A stretch of 64,000 nucleotides of DNA from Crocinitomicaceae bacterium (GCA_002700285.1 PACT01000019.1:1-64000), one strand, 5' to 3'. Shown: positions 38,024 through 49,723, counted from the stretch's first letter. A program made the numbers and translations. The notes: generated by a model from the sequence alone, not told the origin.

Positions 38024-38485
38024 TTAGACAAAGTCCAGAACAGCTTTTGGCACAAAACTACTTACATCCCCACCGTTTGCTAAAATATCACGTACAACAG
38101 TCGAACTTATAGGCGCAAATTCAGGATCTGTAAATAAGATGACTGTTTCTAAGGAAGGATTGAGCTTTTTTGTCATTTGGGCGATCGTCCGCTCATACTC
38201 AAAATCAGCGCCATTCCTCACACCCCGAAGCATCCATTCAGCTTTAACCTTCTCACAAAAACGTACCGTAAGACCAGAAAACGTTTCAACATTAACAGAA
38301 GCCGCATTTGAAAAAACGCGTGTCAACATCTCAATACGTTGGTCGAGTGTAAACATGGATTTCTTAGACCCATTGACGCCTATAGCAATGACAATCTCAT
38401 CGAACATTGGGATCGCTCGACGAATAATATTCTCATGCCCAAGTGTAATGGGATCGAAAGAACCGGGGAAAACTGCACGTCTCAT
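38024..38485 (-). CDS. coaD: phosphopantetheine adenylyltransferase
   Basis: AVFPGSFDPITLGHENIIRRA; RGVRNGADFEYE; PISSTVVRDI. Confidence 0.97.
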   Translation of the reverse strand: MRRAVFPGSFDPITLGHENIIRRAIPMFDEIVIAIGVNGSKKSMFTLDQRIEMLTRVFSNAASVNVETFSGLTVRFCEKVKAEWMLRGVRNGADFEYERTIAQMTKKLNPSLETVILFTDPEFAPISSTVVRDILANGGDVSSFVPKAVLDFV

Positions 38486-39066
38486 GATTCGAAGGTAAAG
38501 AAACTAAAGTGTACATGACCAAATTTTCTGGACTCAACAAAACCATCTGCCCCACCAAATGCAATTCTTTCTCCATGCTCTAAGACAAAAAGTCCACCTT
38601 GGGCGACTAGTCCAGAATCTTTTACAAGCCCAGGAATTGATTCAAACTTATCCATGTCATAGGGTGGATCTGCAAATACGAAATCGTAAGGCGTACATGC
38701 TCTCCTCATAAAACCGAAACTGTCGTTGCACACAACAAGAACATTGTCGTAATCAAGGAGCTTAAACTGCGCTTTGATATAGCGACACGCTTTATTTTGT
38801 TTCTCTACTGAAGTCACAAATGCGGCTCCTCTGCTCGCACATTCAATCCCTACCATACCTGTTCCTGAAAACAAATCAAGCACCTGGGCGCCTTCAAGAT
38901 CAATCCTCGTTCTCAACAAATTAAACAACCCCTCTCTGCCAAAATCTGTTGTAGGTCTACCTTGAAAACCCTTCATAGGCTTCAATCTTCTTCCTCTCCA
39001 AGCACCACCAGTAATCCTCACTTGGAAAGCAATTTCAAGCCCTCCCATTTGGACTGCCCCAAACAT
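38482..39066 (-). CDS. rsmD: 16S rRNA (guanine(966)-N(2))-methyltransferase
   Basis: RITGGAWRGRRL; RPTTDFGREGLFN; DLFSGTGMVGIE; FADPPYD. Confidence 0.94.
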   Translation of the reverse strand: MFGAVQMGGLEIAFQVRITGGAWRGRRLKPMKGFQGRPTTDFGREGLFNLLRTRIDLEGAQVLDLFSGTGMVGIECASRGAAFVTSVEKQNKACRYIKAQFKLLDYDNVLVVCNDSFGFMRRACTPYDFVFADPPYDMDKFESIPGLVKDSGLVAQGGLFVLEHGERIAFGGADGFVESRKFGHVHFSFFTFES

Positions 39067-39800
39067 TCTGTATCGGAAAAGAACCTTTTGAAAACCGCGT
39101 GTAAATCCTGACCGATGAGACCAGCAAACCTGACAGCAACACCATCTTGTTCTACCCCATTTCTGTGCATTGCATTGACGACAGAATACAGAATACTTTC
39201 TGGATCACCTTTCAATGAATGCCCACTCCAAACCGCATTGCCTCTGTAAGATGCTGCGAAATCTGCACCTCGCTTACCTGCATCAATAACCACTACCCAC
39301 ACATCTATTTGTCTGGATATACTGATTGCTGTTTGCATTAAAACAGCTGACTGAATGACTCCTTGTGCCTGTGGAAAGCTCCTCTTGACTGACTCCTCCC
39401 AATCTTCGTCTAGTCCCTCCACAAAAACGGGCTCACCTTCTATTGACTCAAGATGGCGTATCCTTAAGCCAACATCCGTTGCGGGCGCATGATGTAATTT
39501 AAACCATTTTTCTGCGGCTTCACTGTCGTCTTTTAAAACAATGGCAGGAACAATCGTTGTTCGCGCAAACCGTTGTGTATAGACCACTTCATTCACAGTG
39601 CTAAATCTCCCTTTAAGTGCACGTAAAACTTCAGGCAACATTGAAATTTTACTTACCGCTCGGTGGCCAAATGAAAATTCTGATTCCTGTGAAACCGAGT
39701 CGCGAAACATCCATGCCCATTGTACTTCACGTCCATCCCAACGCAAAAACAACCCTTTAGGATCCTTTCGGCTATCAGTATCAGTTGCGCCAGTTTCCAT
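39018..39800 (-). CDS. DUF3822-like family protein
   Basis: 260 aa ORF upstream of rsmD with an actin-like-fold pattern, a common Bacteroidetes arrangement. Confidence 0.7.
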   Translation of the reverse strand: METGATDTDSRKDPKGLFLRWDGREVQWAWMFRDSVSQESEFSFGHRAVSKISMLPEVLRALKGRFSTVNEVVYTQRFARTTIVPAIVLKDDSEAAEKWFKLHHAPATDVGLRIRHLESIEGEPVFVEGLDEDWEESVKRSFPQAQGVIQSAVLMQTAISISRQIDVWVVVIDAGKRGADFAASYRGNAVWSGHSLKGDPESILYSVVNAMHRNGVEQDGVAVRFAGLIGQDLHAVFKRFFSDTECLGQSKWEGLKLLSK

Positions 39801-40662
39801 CAGTGTGAGCTTCGGTTGTGGATCCGAAACGAAGTGTATCTTTCTTTACTTTGTCGCGTCCAAAAGGCGTTGGATCTTGAACTAAAATTGTGGGCTGCCA
39901 CAAGCCACCTATCTCGACAACACCTACTTTCATTCTGAAACGTTCACCTGTATTCGGGTTAAAGGGCATCTCAGACAAATTAAACAATGGGAGCTTCGCT
40001 TTTTCTCGGTAATCTTGAGTCAGGTTCTCTGCATAAAAGCTCGTGTATGTTGTGTCACGAATTTTATAGGGACTGTTATCTTCCTCGATATTGGTCAGAA
40101 ACAAATCTCTATCTAATTCTAGCATCAAGGCCAAACTGTCAAGGTCGGATCGTTTGATGACGTAGCCTTCTTTAAAACTTTTTAACTCTGGCAACGTGTC
40201 ATGAAAAGACCCCATATTATAGGTTACAGGCATAACCTCAGAATGAATGAACAGCGCAAGACTGTCAAAATCAGGAGCAAATGTGCCAAATACAGATTTA
40301 TGTGCAATTTGGGTCTCTCTGATGTCCTTTAATCTTTGGATCGTTTTTGCTTGTACACTTTTCTTTGTTTTTTGAAATTTAATTTCATCATTGACAGATG
40401 AAATCACCGCATACCCCAAAACAAAAGAACAAGCAATCCCAAAAACAAGTATTTTTTTATAAAGATCGCTGTCAATTTTATCCAGGATTTCTGGAAGCGC
40501 AAATACACCTACCGCAATAAGCGCAAGGCCTGCAAACAACATCGCCAACGGCTGACTTTCGAGCGAATCACCAAGCAAATACTTAATCACTGGAACAATT
40601 CCTGCGATGATTAAAAATGCTGAGATGACATACTTACCAACGTCTTTACTATTCTTTTCCAT
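39781..40662 (-). CDS. conserved hypothetical membrane protein
   Basis: Multiple N-terminal TM helices and a soluble C-terminus. Confidence 0.7.
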   Translation of the reverse strand: MEKNSKDVGKYVISAFLIIAGIVPVIKYLLGDSLESQPLAMLFAGLALIAVGVFALPEILDKIDSDLYKKILVFGIACSFVLGYAVISSVNDEIKFQKTKKSVQAKTIQRLKDIRETQIAHKSVFGTFAPDFDSLALFIHSEVMPVTYNMGSFHDTLPELKSFKEGYVIKRSDLDSLALMLELDRDLFLTNIEEDNSPYKIRDTTYTSFYAENLTQDYREKAKLPLFNLSEMPFNPNTGERFRMKVGVVEIGGLWQPTILVQDPTPFGRDKVKKDTLRFGSTTEAHTDGNWRN

Positions 40663-40760
40663 CAAAAATTTGTTTCGAGTGACGAAACTACAACATACAA
40701 CTTTTAATCCCTTAGTTATTGTTGCTTTTTCACAACAACACTCACGTAACTTCGGTGTTC

Positions 40761-42206
40761 ATGATACGTGCTTCTTCAAATGAACTTGCTGGCCAGCTTA
40801 AGTCTCATTTCCCTCACGCCCCAACCTTAGGACAGGAAAGGCTTATTCATGCTTTCTCAAAATTCTTGATCTCGAAAAAACCGCGTTGTACTTTAATCAT
40901 CAAGGGCTACGCTGGAACAGGGAAAACAACGTCTATCGGCGCCATCGTCCGTACACTTAAGGCGCAAAAAGTCCCGACAGTTCTGCTTGCCCCCACAGGA
41001 AGGGCCGCAAAGGTGATGGCTTCATATAGCGGAATCAATGCCTCAACAATTCACAGGAGAATCTATGTTGGCAAAAAAAACAGCGACGGATCTGACGGAT
41101 ATAAATTGGCACCTAATCATTATAAAAAAACAACCTTTATTGTAGATGAGGCATCCATGATTGGTGAATCTGGGGGACATTTAAATAATTTATTAGACAA
41201 TCTTCTTGAGTATGTATTTTCCGGAATCGAATGCCGACTCATTTTGGTAGGTGACGACGCCCAACTCCCTCCTGTGGGTTGTTCAACGAGTCCCGCATTA
41301 CAGGAAAAGAGATTAACAGAAAATCATTCACTCACCATCGCAACTGTTGAACTGACAGAAGTCGTTCGACAAGAACTCGACAGCAGCATCCTTGCAAATG
41401 CACATGGTTTACGCCTCGACATCTCAAATGCCATTGACAAAGACAAAATAGATTATCCGCAATTGGACTTAAGCTTGGGACCTGATGTCATGAGACTTCC
41501 TGGATTAGAACTTCAGGACTTTCTCGAAACACTGCATGGCCGATTTGGAGAAGATGGGGTGATTGTCATTACAAGGTCAAATAAAAGGGCAGTACTCTTT
41601 AACCAACAGATTAGACAGCGGATCTTATGGCAAGAAGAAGACATCAATGCGGGAGATAGACTGATGGTGGTCAGAAATAATTATTTTTGGCTTAAAGACC
41701 ATACTGAATTGCCGGTTGACCTGATTGCCAACGGTGACATGTTAGAGGTCGTTCGGATTTCATCAAGATTTACGAGGTATGGACACGAATTCGCAGAAGT
41801 AGATGTGACTATTTCTGACTTCCCTGACTATCCATCATTTACAGTCACCATTTTATTGAGCATGTTAAATGACACAAAAGCCTCAATGTCCCAAGCGGAT
41901 ACAAAAGCACTTTATAACGCAATCGGAGAAGATTATTCAGACTTAAAAACGAAGACTGCGATCCGTAAAGCTATCAATGCGGACCCCTGCTACCAAGCAC
42001 TGCAAGTCAAGTTTGCGTATAGTTTAACCTGCCACAAAGCACAAGGGGGACAATGGCCAGCAGTCATTATTGACCAAGGATATATCAGTGAGGAAATGAT
42101 CGACAGAGATTGGTTACGTTGGCTTTACACAGCATTTACGAGGGCAGAAAAAGAACTTTATTTGTTGAATTTCGACGATAAGTTTTTTCCAAAACAATCA
42201 GAATAG
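40761..42206 (+). CDS. ATP-dependent RecD-like DNA helicase (UvrD C-terminal 2)
   Basis: [36 protein letters not shown] and [13 protein letters not shown]. Start at ATG 40761. Confidence 0.92.
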   Translation: MIRASSNELAGQLKSHFPHAPTLGQERLIHAFSKFLISKKPRCTLIIKGYAGTGKTTSIGAIVRTLKAQKVPTVLLAPTGRAAKVMASYSGINASTIHRRIYVGKKNSDGSDGYKLAPNHYKKTTFIVDEASMIGESGGHLNNLLDNLLEYVFSGIECRLILVGDDAQLPPVGCSTSPALQEKRLTENHSLTIATVELTEVVRQELDSSILANAHGLRLDISNAIDKDKIDYPQLDLSLGPDVMRLPGLELQDFLETLHGRFGEDGVIVITRSNKRAVLFNQQIRQRILWQEEDINAGDRLMVVRNNYFWLKDHTELPVDLIANGDMLEVVRISSRFTRYGHEFAEVDVTISDFPDYPSFTVTILLSMLNDTKASMSQADTKALYNAIGEDYSDLKTKTAIRKAINADPCYQALQVKFAYSLTCHKAQGGQWPAVIIDQGYISEEMIDRDWLRWLYTAFTRAEKELYLLNFDDKFFPKQSE

Positions 42207-42280
42207 CGTGTATTCTCAACCTGAATAACACTCAAAACCCTGCCTTTTATTTAGGAATAGGGAAAATGAATGTAAAGTCC

Positions 42281-42288
42281 TATTTTTG
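42281..42288 (+). promoter_or_regulatory. -7 box TATTTTTG upstream of ndk
   Basis: Perfect TAnnTTTG, 22 nt before ATG. Confidence 0.5.
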
Positions 42289-42310
42289 CACCCCAATAAA
42301 CAATTTTACT

Positions 42311-42730
42311 ATGGCTACAAACCGAACATTTACAATGCTCAAGCCTGACGCTACGGCAGCAGGCAACACAGGAAAGATTATCGATCGAATGATTGAAGCT
42401 GGATTTGCGATCAAAGCAATGAAGTGGACACAACTATCTAAAACGCAAGCTGAGGCATTCTATGCAGTACACGCTGAACGTCCTTTCTACGGAGAGTTGG
42501 TAGAATACATGACTTCAGGACCTATCGTTGCGATGATTCTCGAAAAGGATAATGCAGTGGCTTCATTCAGGGAGCTTATCGGAGCAACGAACCCAGCTGA
42601 GGCTGCACCAGGAACGATTCGCGCAGATTTTGCAGAAAGTATTTCTGCGAACGCTGTTCACGGGTCTGATTCTGACGACAACGCATTGATCGAAGGAAGG
42701 TTTTACTTTAGTGAAAGAGAAGAAGCTTAG
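42311..42730 (+). CDS. ndk: nucleoside-diphosphate kinase
   Basis: [33 protein letters not shown]. Confidence 0.97.
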   Translation: MATNRTFTMLKPDATAAGNTGKIIDRMIEAGFAIKAMKWTQLSKTQAEAFYAVHAERPFYGELVEYMTSGPIVAMILEKDNAVASFRELIGATNPAEAAPGTIRADFAESISANAVHGSDSDDNALIEGRFYFSEREEA

Positions 42731-42733
42731 ACG

Positions 42734-43966
42734 ATGAATAAGATCAAAGTAGAAAACCCAGTTGTTGAGATTGATGGGGATGAAATGACTCGCATCATTT
42801 GGCAATTCATTAAGGATAAACTTATTCTTCCATATTTAGACATCGAGCTTTTGTACTTCGATTTAGGTGTTGAGAAGCGTGATGAGACGAATGACCAAAT
42901 CACAATCGACGCCGCAGAAGCTATTAACAAATACCACGTAGGCGTCAAATGTGCAACCATTACTCCAGACGAAGGAAGGGTTGAAGAGTTTGGCCTAAAA
43001 AAGATGTGGCGCTCACCCAATGGAACCATCAGAAACATTATCGGAGGGACTGTTTTTCGTGAGCCTATCATCATGAAGAACGTTCCGCGTTTGGTTCCAG
43101 GATGGACAAAGCCAATATGTATCGGACGTCATGCCTTTGGAGATCAGTACAAAGCCACCGACACAGTCATTAAAGGCAAAGGGACATTAACAATGTCTTT
43201 CGTGCCTGAGGGAGGCGGTGAAGCAACCGAATGGACCGTTTATAATTTCGAAGGTGATGGTGGAGTTGCGATGAGCATGTACAATACTGACGAAAGCATT
43301 TACGGATTTGCGCATTCATGCATGAACCAAGCGCTGACGAAGAACTGGCCGCTATATCTCTCAACAAAGAACACGATTCTCAAAGCATATGACGGGCGAT
43401 TTAAGGACATCTTCCAAGAAGTATACGAGGAACATTACGCTGAGAAATTTGCCACTGCAGGAATTATATATGAGCATCGTCTAATTGATGACATGGTTGC
43501 AGCAGCGATGAAATGGAGTGGTGGATTCGTTTGGGCATGTAAAAATTACGATGGAGATGTACAATCTGACACCGTTGCTCAGGGATTTGGTTCGTTGGGA
43601 CTGATGACTTCAGTGTTGGTGACGCCTGATGGCGGAACCATGGAAGCTGAAGCGGCACACGGAACTGTAACGCGACACTTCAGAGAGCACCAGAAGGGAA
43701 ATAAAACGTCTACAAATCCTATCGCATCAATATTTGCGTGGACCAGGGGTCTGAACTTCAGAGGCAAGCTAGATTCCAACGAAGCACTTAGAAATTTCGC
43801 GGATACGCTAGAGCAAGTGTGTGTGAATGTTGTAGAAAGTGGACGAATGACAAAAGACCTCGCACTCTTAATTCACGGAAAGGACATGACCTCTGAACAT
43901 TGGCTCACAACTGAAGCCTTTTTAGAAGCTATTGACAATGACCTGAAGGTTCGAATGGACGCATAA
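42734..43966 (+). CDS. icd: NADP-dependent isocitrate dehydrogenase
   Basis: [48 protein letters not shown]. Confidence 0.96.
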   Translation: MNKIKVENPVVEIDGDEMTRIIWQFIKDKLILPYLDIELLYFDLGVEKRDETNDQITIDAAEAINKYHVGVKCATITPDEGRVEEFGLKKMWRSPNGTIRNIIGGTVFREPIIMKNVPRLVPGWTKPICIGRHAFGDQYKATDTVIKGKGTLTMSFVPEGGGEATEWTVYNFEGDGGVAMSMYNTDESIYGFAHSCMNQALTKNWPLYLSTKNTILKAYDGRFKDIFQEVYEEHYAEKFATAGIIYEHRLIDDMVAAAMKWSGGFVWACKNYDGDVQSDTVAQGFGSLGLMTSVLVTPDGGTMEAEAAHGTVTRHFREHQKGNKTSTNPIASIFAWTRGLNFRGKLDSNEALRNFADTLEQVCVNVVESGRMTKDLALLIHGKDMTSEHWLTTEAFLEAIDNDLKVRMDA

Positions 43967-43990
43967 GCGTTTGTTTAAATATTTTATTTT

Positions 43991-44027
43991 AAAAGTAGAA
44001 TCCAATAGTCTTGGATTCTACTTTTTT
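43991..44027 (+). terminator. intrinsic terminator after icd
   Basis: AAAAGTAGAATCCAA-TAGTC-TTGGATTCTACTTTTTT. Confidence 0.9.
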
Positions 44028-44124
44028 ATTTTTTGGCAAAAAATGGGGGCTTTATAGCTGCTACCTGACTCAAAGAATACGTTCTTGCTGAAAATGGAAC
44101 CTCTAGAAGTAATATCTTTACATT

Positions 44125-45393
44125 ATGAATAAAAATGAAAATATCCCCACTGGACCTAGCACATCAAAAGAAGCTATGGATCTTGAAAACAAACACGGAG
44201 CGCATAACTATCATCCTCTCCCTGTAGTTCTAGATCGAGGAAAAGGTGTTTTTGTTTGGGATATTGAAGGTCATAAATATTTTGACTTCCTGAGTGCTTA
44301 CAGCGCTGTTAATCAAGGACACTGTCATCCTAAGATTGTAGAGGTTATGCAAGCTCAGACTGAAAAACTAACTTTAACGTCTAGAGCTTTTTATAACAGC
44401 AACCTCGGGAAATATGAGAAGTTCATTACTGAATACTTTGAATATGACAAAGTCCTTCCTATGAATACTGGAGCTGAAGCAGTTGAAACAGCTATTAAAA
44501 TAGCCAGAAAATGGGCTTACGATGTAAAGGGAGTCCCCACCGATTGTGCAAAAATCATCACTTGTAAAGAAAACTTTCACGGAAGAACTACAACCATAGT
44601 TTCTTTCTCAAATGACCAGGATTCTACAGGGGGATTTGGGCCATATACTCCGGGTTTTGAAGTGATTGAGTATAATAATCTTCTTGAATTAAAAGAGGCC
44701 GTAAAGGATCCAAATGTAGCAGGGTTTTTAGTTGAACCTATTCAAGGTGAAGCTGGTGTGATGGTTCCTGATCATGACTTTATTGCTGAAGCAATGAAAA
44801 TTTGTCGTGAGGCAAACGTTCTCTTTATGGCTGACGAAGTTCAAACTGGAATCGCTCGTACTGGTTCTCTTCTTGCCTCTCGAACACCAAATGACAAAGG
44901 AGAAACGAAAGCTGATATACTTATTTTAGGCAAAGCCTTAAGTGGAGGAGCATACCCTGTATCTGCTGTACTAACGGATGATTCAGTGATGAAAGTAATC
45001 CATCCAGGTCAACATGGATCTACATTCGGTGGCAACCCAATTGCTGCAGAAGTTGCTATAGCTGCACTGGAAATTGTTCGCGAAGAAAATCTTGCTGAAA
45101 ACGCATATGTGTTAGGAAAGAAATTTAGACAATCAATGCAAGAACTCGCTTCTGAATGTGAACTGATTACTTTGGTCCGTGGAAAAGGATTGCTAAACGC
45201 TATTGTCATCAATGACACTCCAGACTCATCAACAGCCTGGGATCTCTGTGTGGCAATGAAAGACAACGGACTTCTCGCGAAGCCTACGCACGGGAACATC
45301 ATACGCTTCGCTCCTCCTTTGGTGATGACAGAAAATCAATTGGACGAGTGTATTGCTATTATTCGAAAGACTGTACTCGAGTTTAACGGGTGA
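44125..45393 (+). CDS. rocD: ornithine--oxo-acid transaminase
   Basis: [48 protein letters not shown]. Confidence 0.95.
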   Translation: MNKNENIPTGPSTSKEAMDLENKHGAHNYHPLPVVLDRGKGVFVWDIEGHKYFDFLSAYSAVNQGHCHPKIVEVMQAQTEKLTLTSRAFYNSNLGKYEKFITEYFEYDKVLPMNTGAEAVETAIKIARKWAYDVKGVPTDCAKIITCKENFHGRTTTIVSFSNDQDSTGGFGPYTPGFEVIEYNNLLELKEAVKDPNVAGFLVEPIQGEAGVMVPDHDFIAEAMKICREANVLFMADEVQTGIARTGSLLASRTPNDKGETKADILILGKALSGGAYPVSAVLTDDSVMKVIHPGQHGSTFGGNPIAAEVAIAALEIVREENLAENAYVLGKKFRQSMQELASECELITLVRGKGLLNAIVINDTPDSSTAWDLCVAMKDNGLLAKPTHGNIIRFAPPLVMTENQLDECIAIIRKTVLEFNG

Positions 45394-45458
45394 AACACTT
45401 TGTTTTAGTCATGGTTTAACCATCTCTTGACGATTAATATATGTCAACACGTTAGTAA

Positions 45459-46451
45459 TCAGTCAATAAATCCTTGCTCACGCATCCAGTCGTCGTTGTA
45501 AATTTTCGCAACGTAACGGGATCCGTGATCGTGGAAGAGAACGACTGGAACGTCGTCTGACTTGAGCTCTGACTTGAGTTGACGAAGACCTTGAATGGCC
45601 GAACCGCATGAGTATCCGAGAAACAAACCTTCTTTAAGGGCGAGTTCACGTGCAGCGAGGGCAGCATCTTTATCAGTCACCTTCTCAAACTTATCAATGA
45701 GGTCAAACTTCACGTTTGCAGGCAGTATATCTTCACCTATGCCTTCAGTCAGGTAGCTGTAGATTTCGTTTTCATCAAACTCACCTGTCTCGAGGTATTT
45801 TTTGAAGACCGAACCATAAGAATCGACGCCCCAAATCTGAATGTCTGGATTCTGTTCTTTAAGATATTTCGCCACACCTGAGATGGTTCCTCCTGTGCCG
45901 ACGCCGACAATGAAATGAGTGACACGTCCTTCGGTTTGCGCCCATATTTCAGGACCCGTAGAAAGATAATGCGCTTTGCCGTTGCTGAGATTGTCATATT
46001 GATTGCACCAGAAACTGTTCTCAATTTCTGAATTCAATTTCCTCGCTACACTATAGTAACTCTCGGGATGATCGGGTGCGACAGCAGTAGGGCAAATATG
46101 CACCGTAGCACCCATCGCTCTCAACATGTCCACCTTCTCCTTGCTCTGCTTACAGTTGGTTGTACAAATAATCTTGTAGCCTTTCACTATTGCACCAATC
46201 GCGAGACCCATACCCGTGTTCCCTGAAGTACACTCGATGATGGTCCCTCCGGGTTTTAAGTCGCCCGAAGCTTCAGCATCTTCAATCATTTGAAGTGCCA
46301 TCCTGTCTTTTACACTGTGACCAGGGTTGAAATATTCAACTTTTGCATACACCTCGCAAGGAAAATCCTTCACAATTTTATTCAGTTTAATAAGGGGGGT
46401 ATTCCCAATTGCACCCAGGATGTTTTCGTGTACGTTTTTTCCTTTATTCAT
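45459..46451 (-). CDS. cysteine synthase / cystathionine beta-synthase-like PLP enzyme without CBS domains
   Basis: IGNTPLIKLN; FNPGHSVKDRMA; ECTSGNTGMGLA; GVGTGGTISG. Start at ATG 46451. Confidence 0.92.
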   Translation of the reverse strand: MNKGKNVHENILGAIGNTPLIKLNKIVKDFPCEVYAKVEYFNPGHSVKDRMALQMIEDAEASGDLKPGGTIIECTSGNTGMGLAIGAIVKGYKIICTTNCKQSKEKVDMLRAMGATVHICPTAVAPDHPESYYSVARKLNSEIENSFWCNQYDNLSNGKAHYLSTGPEIWAQTEGRVTHFIVGVGTGGTISGVAKYLKEQNPDIQIWGVDSYGSVFKKYLETGEFDENEIYSYLTEGIGEDILPANVKFDLIDKFEKVTDKDAALAARELALKEGLFLGYSCGSAIQGLRQLKSELKSDDVPVVLFHDHGSRYVAKIYNDDWMREQGFID

Positions 46452-46455
46452 TCTG

Positions 46456-46463
46456 CAAAAGTA
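46456..46463 (-). promoter_or_regulatory. -7 box TACTTTTG, 4 nt before the PLP enzyme ATG
   Basis: Minus strand TACTTTTG-CAGA-ATG. Confidence 0.6.
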
Positions 46464-46513
46464 AGTACTCATGGGGACTTTTATGCGCATCTATGATACT
46501 ACCTTTATTCCCG

Positions 46514-47986
46514 ATGAGTACAAAAGGTAAAATTACAAGGCGAATTGCAAATAGAATGAGCACTGCGAATCGTTCTGCATCCTCTTGGGCAAAACCTGTT
46601 GTACACATCGCTTCTGCAGGAATTTCATTGGGGCTGGGTCTAATCATCATCTCTACGGCAATCGTGCAAGGATTTCAGAGTGAGATTAGAGATCTCGTCA
46701 TCGGATTTGGTTCTCATATACAAATCATCCCTATCGATCCTGACAACGACGGTATCGTATTAAATACGGATTTACTAAGCGAAATAAATGACCTAAATGG
46801 GGTGAAATCTGTCGCACCATTACATTTAAACGCGGGTTTACTCGAAACAAATAAATCGCTAAAAGGTGTATCCGTAAAAGGAATTGACCTAGATGATCCA
46901 CGTGGATTTAATAGCGATTCCGACATGATTTTGCAAGCGCTTATTTACGGAAAACTGCCTACCGAAAAATCTGACATCCTCATTTCTACGCCCCTTGCAA
47001 AGACTTTAGAACTCGACACAAATGACCGCATCAGTCTTTATTTGGTCGTTAAAAATGAAGATGTTAAACCCAGGGCAGTTCGGGTGTGTGGCATCTATGA
47101 AACTGGACTTCTGGAGTACGATGAACGGTTCATCTTTGTTCAAAACACCCTTCTTCAAGAAGTGTCAAACCGCGGTGTTCAAGCTGTGATCTACCTCACC
47201 GAAACGTCAGAAGGGCTGGACATTCGTGGCGCTTCGTTTGGAAAAACCTTTGAAGGTGAAGCGCCCCTGGGAAGATGGGAACCTGACATTGATCTCCAAC
47301 ACCCTGATACTTCAAAAGCATACGCTTGGATTGTTGGAGGGGATGAAATCCAAGACACAGCCCATTTATACTATTCAATGGGCACATGGAATGCGCAAGC
47401 TGGAGATGGATCATCGTCACTGTTTGCTGACGGATATGAAGTTTACATCGACAAATTTGCAGATCTGGCTGCCATCGATGAAGAAATTTTGTACACCATA
47501 CCACATACACTCATCACAAATAAAATAACCGAACAAAGCAGAGAGATTTTCAGCTGGCTTGGGATGCTTGATTTAAATGTGGTTGTGATCATAAGTCTGA
47601 TGGTCCTTATCAGCATTATCAATATGGTCAGTGCGCTTCTGATTGTTATTCTAGAAAGAAGACCTCAAGTAGGACTCCTAAAGGCCTTGGGAATGAGAGA
47701 TTCGAGTGTTATCGAACTGTTTGTGCATTATGCCGCGAGAATCATTGGGGGCGGATTTCTAATTGGAAACATCATCGGATTCACGGTCTGCCTCATCCAA
47801 CAGAAAACAGGATTAATCAGCCTAGATCCTCATGCCTATTATGTTTCAGAAGTCCCCATAATGTTAGACTTTTCTAGATTGTTGTTCATCGAAGGAGTCG
47901 CATTTTCTGCGTGCGTTGTCTCTATGTTTTTACCCGCTTGGTACAGCACAAGAATACTTCCATCTTCAGCAATAAGAATCAGATAA
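46514..47986 (+). CDS. ABC transporter permease, LolC/FtsX type
   Basis: N-terminal TM plus periplasmic domain and three C-terminal TMs (ISLMVLISIINMVSALLIVILERRPQVGLLKALGMRDSSV). Start at ATG 46514. Confidence 0.88.
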   Translation: MSTKGKITRRIANRMSTANRSASSWAKPVVHIASAGISLGLGLIIISTAIVQGFQSEIRDLVIGFGSHIQIIPIDPDNDGIVLNTDLLSEINDLNGVKSVAPLHLNAGLLETNKSLKGVSVKGIDLDDPRGFNSDSDMILQALIYGKLPTEKSDILISTPLAKTLELDTNDRISLYLVVKNEDVKPRAVRVCGIYETGLLEYDERFIFVQNTLLQEVSNRGVQAVIYLTETSEGLDIRGASFGKTFEGEAPLGRWEPDIDLQHPDTSKAYAWIVGGDEIQDTAHLYYSMGTWNAQAGDGSSSLFADGYEVYIDKFADLAAIDEEILYTIPHTLITNKITEQSREIFSWLGMLDLNVVVIISLMVLISIINMVSALLIVILERRPQVGLLKALGMRDSSVIELFVHYAARIIGGGFLIGNIIGFTVCLIQQKTGLISLDPHAYYVSEVPIMLDFSRLLFIEGVAFSACVVSMFLPAWYSTRILPSSAIRIR

Positions 47987-47989
47987 CCC

Positions 47990-49213
47990 ATGTTCAGAAT
48001 AAATATCACCCTTGTTTTGTGTCTGCTTGCTTTTGTGTGTGGTTGCTCTGCACAACATTCTACGTCAAATAAAGAACTCAAAAAAACCGACCCCCGAATT
48101 GAATTAGGACATGAAAAAGTAGATGAAATTGTCACCCTCTGTGGGGATAAAAATATAGCAGTCGTGGGCAACCATACCTCAATGTTGTTCGCCGATATTG
48201 TCGACCATCCGACACATCTTATCGATACCTTGATGTCACGAGGCGTAAACATTAAGCACGTCTTTGCTCCTGAACATGGTTTTAGAGGAAATCGTTCCAA
48301 TGGCGCAGACATTAAAGATGGCTTTGATGATCAAACAGGTCTGCCCATTCTTTCACTTCATGGAAAACATCGAAAACCAAGTCCAGCATCCTTAAAAGAC
48401 ATCGATTTAATCATTTTCGATATACAAGACGTAGGGGCTCGATTTTATACATACCTGAGCACGTTGCTCTTGGTGATGGAAGCCGCGGCAGAAAATGGTG
48501 TTTCTGTATTGGTTCTTGACCGTCCAAACCCTCATGGACATCATGTAGAAGGCCCAATGCTTGACCCTAAATTCGAATCCTTTGTAGGTCTTGCACCTGT
48601 TCCGGTCATTCATGGAATGACGTTGGGTGAAATTGCCTTGATGTCAAATGGTGAAGGGTGGAGTGAAGCTGGATTGAAAGCAAACCTGCATGTCATCCCA
48701 TGTGTAGGCTATACACATTCTACTTTCTATTCCGCACCCATTTCACCCAGTCCAAACCTTCCGTCTGACCAAAGCATTGCTCTCTACCCTTCTCTATGCT
48801 TTTTCGAACCAACTTTAGTTAGTATCGGCAGAGGAACCACTATGCCGTTTGAGGTAATAGGATATCCTAACAATCCTCATGGTGAGTATACTTTTGTTCC
48901 AGTTTCAACACCTGGTGCATCTCCAAATCCTAAACACGAAGGTCTGCTTTGTAAAGGAAGCAATCTCAACAACCATTCGACAACATGGGACTTAAGTATA
49001 CTAGAACATTATATCAACGCTTACAGACATGAACATGGTTCTCTTGAAGGATTCTTCACTTCCATCCATTTCTTTGACAAACTTGCTGGAACAGATCGCT
49101 TAAGACTAAGTCTAGAACAAGGAATGGGAATGCAAGACATTGAAGACACTTGGAAAGAGAATTTAAAGGCGTTTAAATCTGCGCGAAGCCCATATTTATT
49201 GTATCCTATATAA
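47990..49213 (+). CDS. DUF1343 / NamZ-like exo-beta-N-acetylmuramidase family lipoprotein
   Basis: Lipobox-like FVCGC; FAPEHGFRGNRSNGADIKDGFDDQTGLPILSLHG; FDIQDVGARFYTYLSTL; LDRPNPHG. Confidence 0.88.
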   Translation: MFRINITLVLCLLAFVCGCSAQHSTSNKELKKTDPRIELGHEKVDEIVTLCGDKNIAVVGNHTSMLFADIVDHPTHLIDTLMSRGVNIKHVFAPEHGFRGNRSNGADIKDGFDDQTGLPILSLHGKHRKPSPASLKDIDLIIFDIQDVGARFYTYLSTLLLVMEAAAENGVSVLVLDRPNPHGHHVEGPMLDPKFESFVGLAPVPVIHGMTLGEIALMSNGEGWSEAGLKANLHVIPCVGYTHSTFYSAPISPSPNLPSDQSIALYPSLCFFEPTLVSIGRGTTMPFEVIGYPNNPHGEYTFVPVSTPGASPNPKHEGLLCKGSNLNNHSTTWDLSILEHYINAYRHEHGSLEGFFTSIHFFDKLAGTDRLRLSLEQGMGMQDIEDTWKENLKAFKSARSPYLLYPI

Positions 49214-49229
49214 TCTAATTGAAATTATT

Positions 49230-49237
49230 TATATTTG
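49230..49237 (+). promoter_or_regulatory. -7 box TATATTTG, 6 nt before the ATG at 49244
   Basis: TATATTTG-TTTTCT-ATG. Confidence 0.55.
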
Positions 49238-49243
49238 TTTTCT

Positions 49244-49723
49244 ATGAAATACACCAATATTCTATACTACATCGCAATGGTCTCATTTTTTGCCATTGGA
49301 TGCACCAAGCAAGATGATTTTACCAATATAGTTTACGAGTGTGAATGTGGAACTTTAACCATTGACTCCCGAGACTTGTCTGTTCGTCTAGCAGAAGGTT
49401 TTGTTCCCAACAGTTCATTGCCTGATACTTGGAGATACCATATCGTAGCTGACTATAGAACTGAAGAACAGCGCATCAATCACGCTCCAAGTAATGAAAT
49501 AAGCCTCACTATAGACATTGTTCACTCTGGATTATTAGCTTCTGATGAGGCATTAAATGTAATGACGGTAAACTATCTTGATGTACCCAATGATATTATT
49601 TGGAATATCACGGAAGGTATTGTTGAAGTCAGCGTCAACGATGGCTACCACTCAGTTAACCTTTCTAACATAGTTGCAGATGGCAACCTCATCAACGGCG
49701 CTTTAATGGTTGATTTTCAATAA
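49244..49723 (+). CDS. hypothetical lipoprotein
   Basis: MKYTNILYYIAMVSFFAIGCTKQ lipoprotein signal. Confidence 0.72.
   Translation: MKYTNILYYIAMVSFFAIGCTKQDDFTNIVYECECGTLTIDSRDLSVRLAEGFVPNSSLPDTWRYHIVADYRTEEQRINHAPSNEISLTIDIVHSGLLASDEALNVMTVNYLDVPNDIIWNITEGIVEVSVNDGYHSVNLSNIVADGNLINGALMVDFQ

Noticed and set aside
45394-45458. Small palindrome ATGGTTTAACCAT and TTGAC...GTCAA between rocD and the PLP enzyme, considered as a terminator
   Set aside because: Short AT-rich stems without a T-tract. Not convincing.
47839-48312. 157-aa antisense ORF across the permease/NamZ junction
   Set aside because: Overlaps two well-supported genes and has no domain signature.
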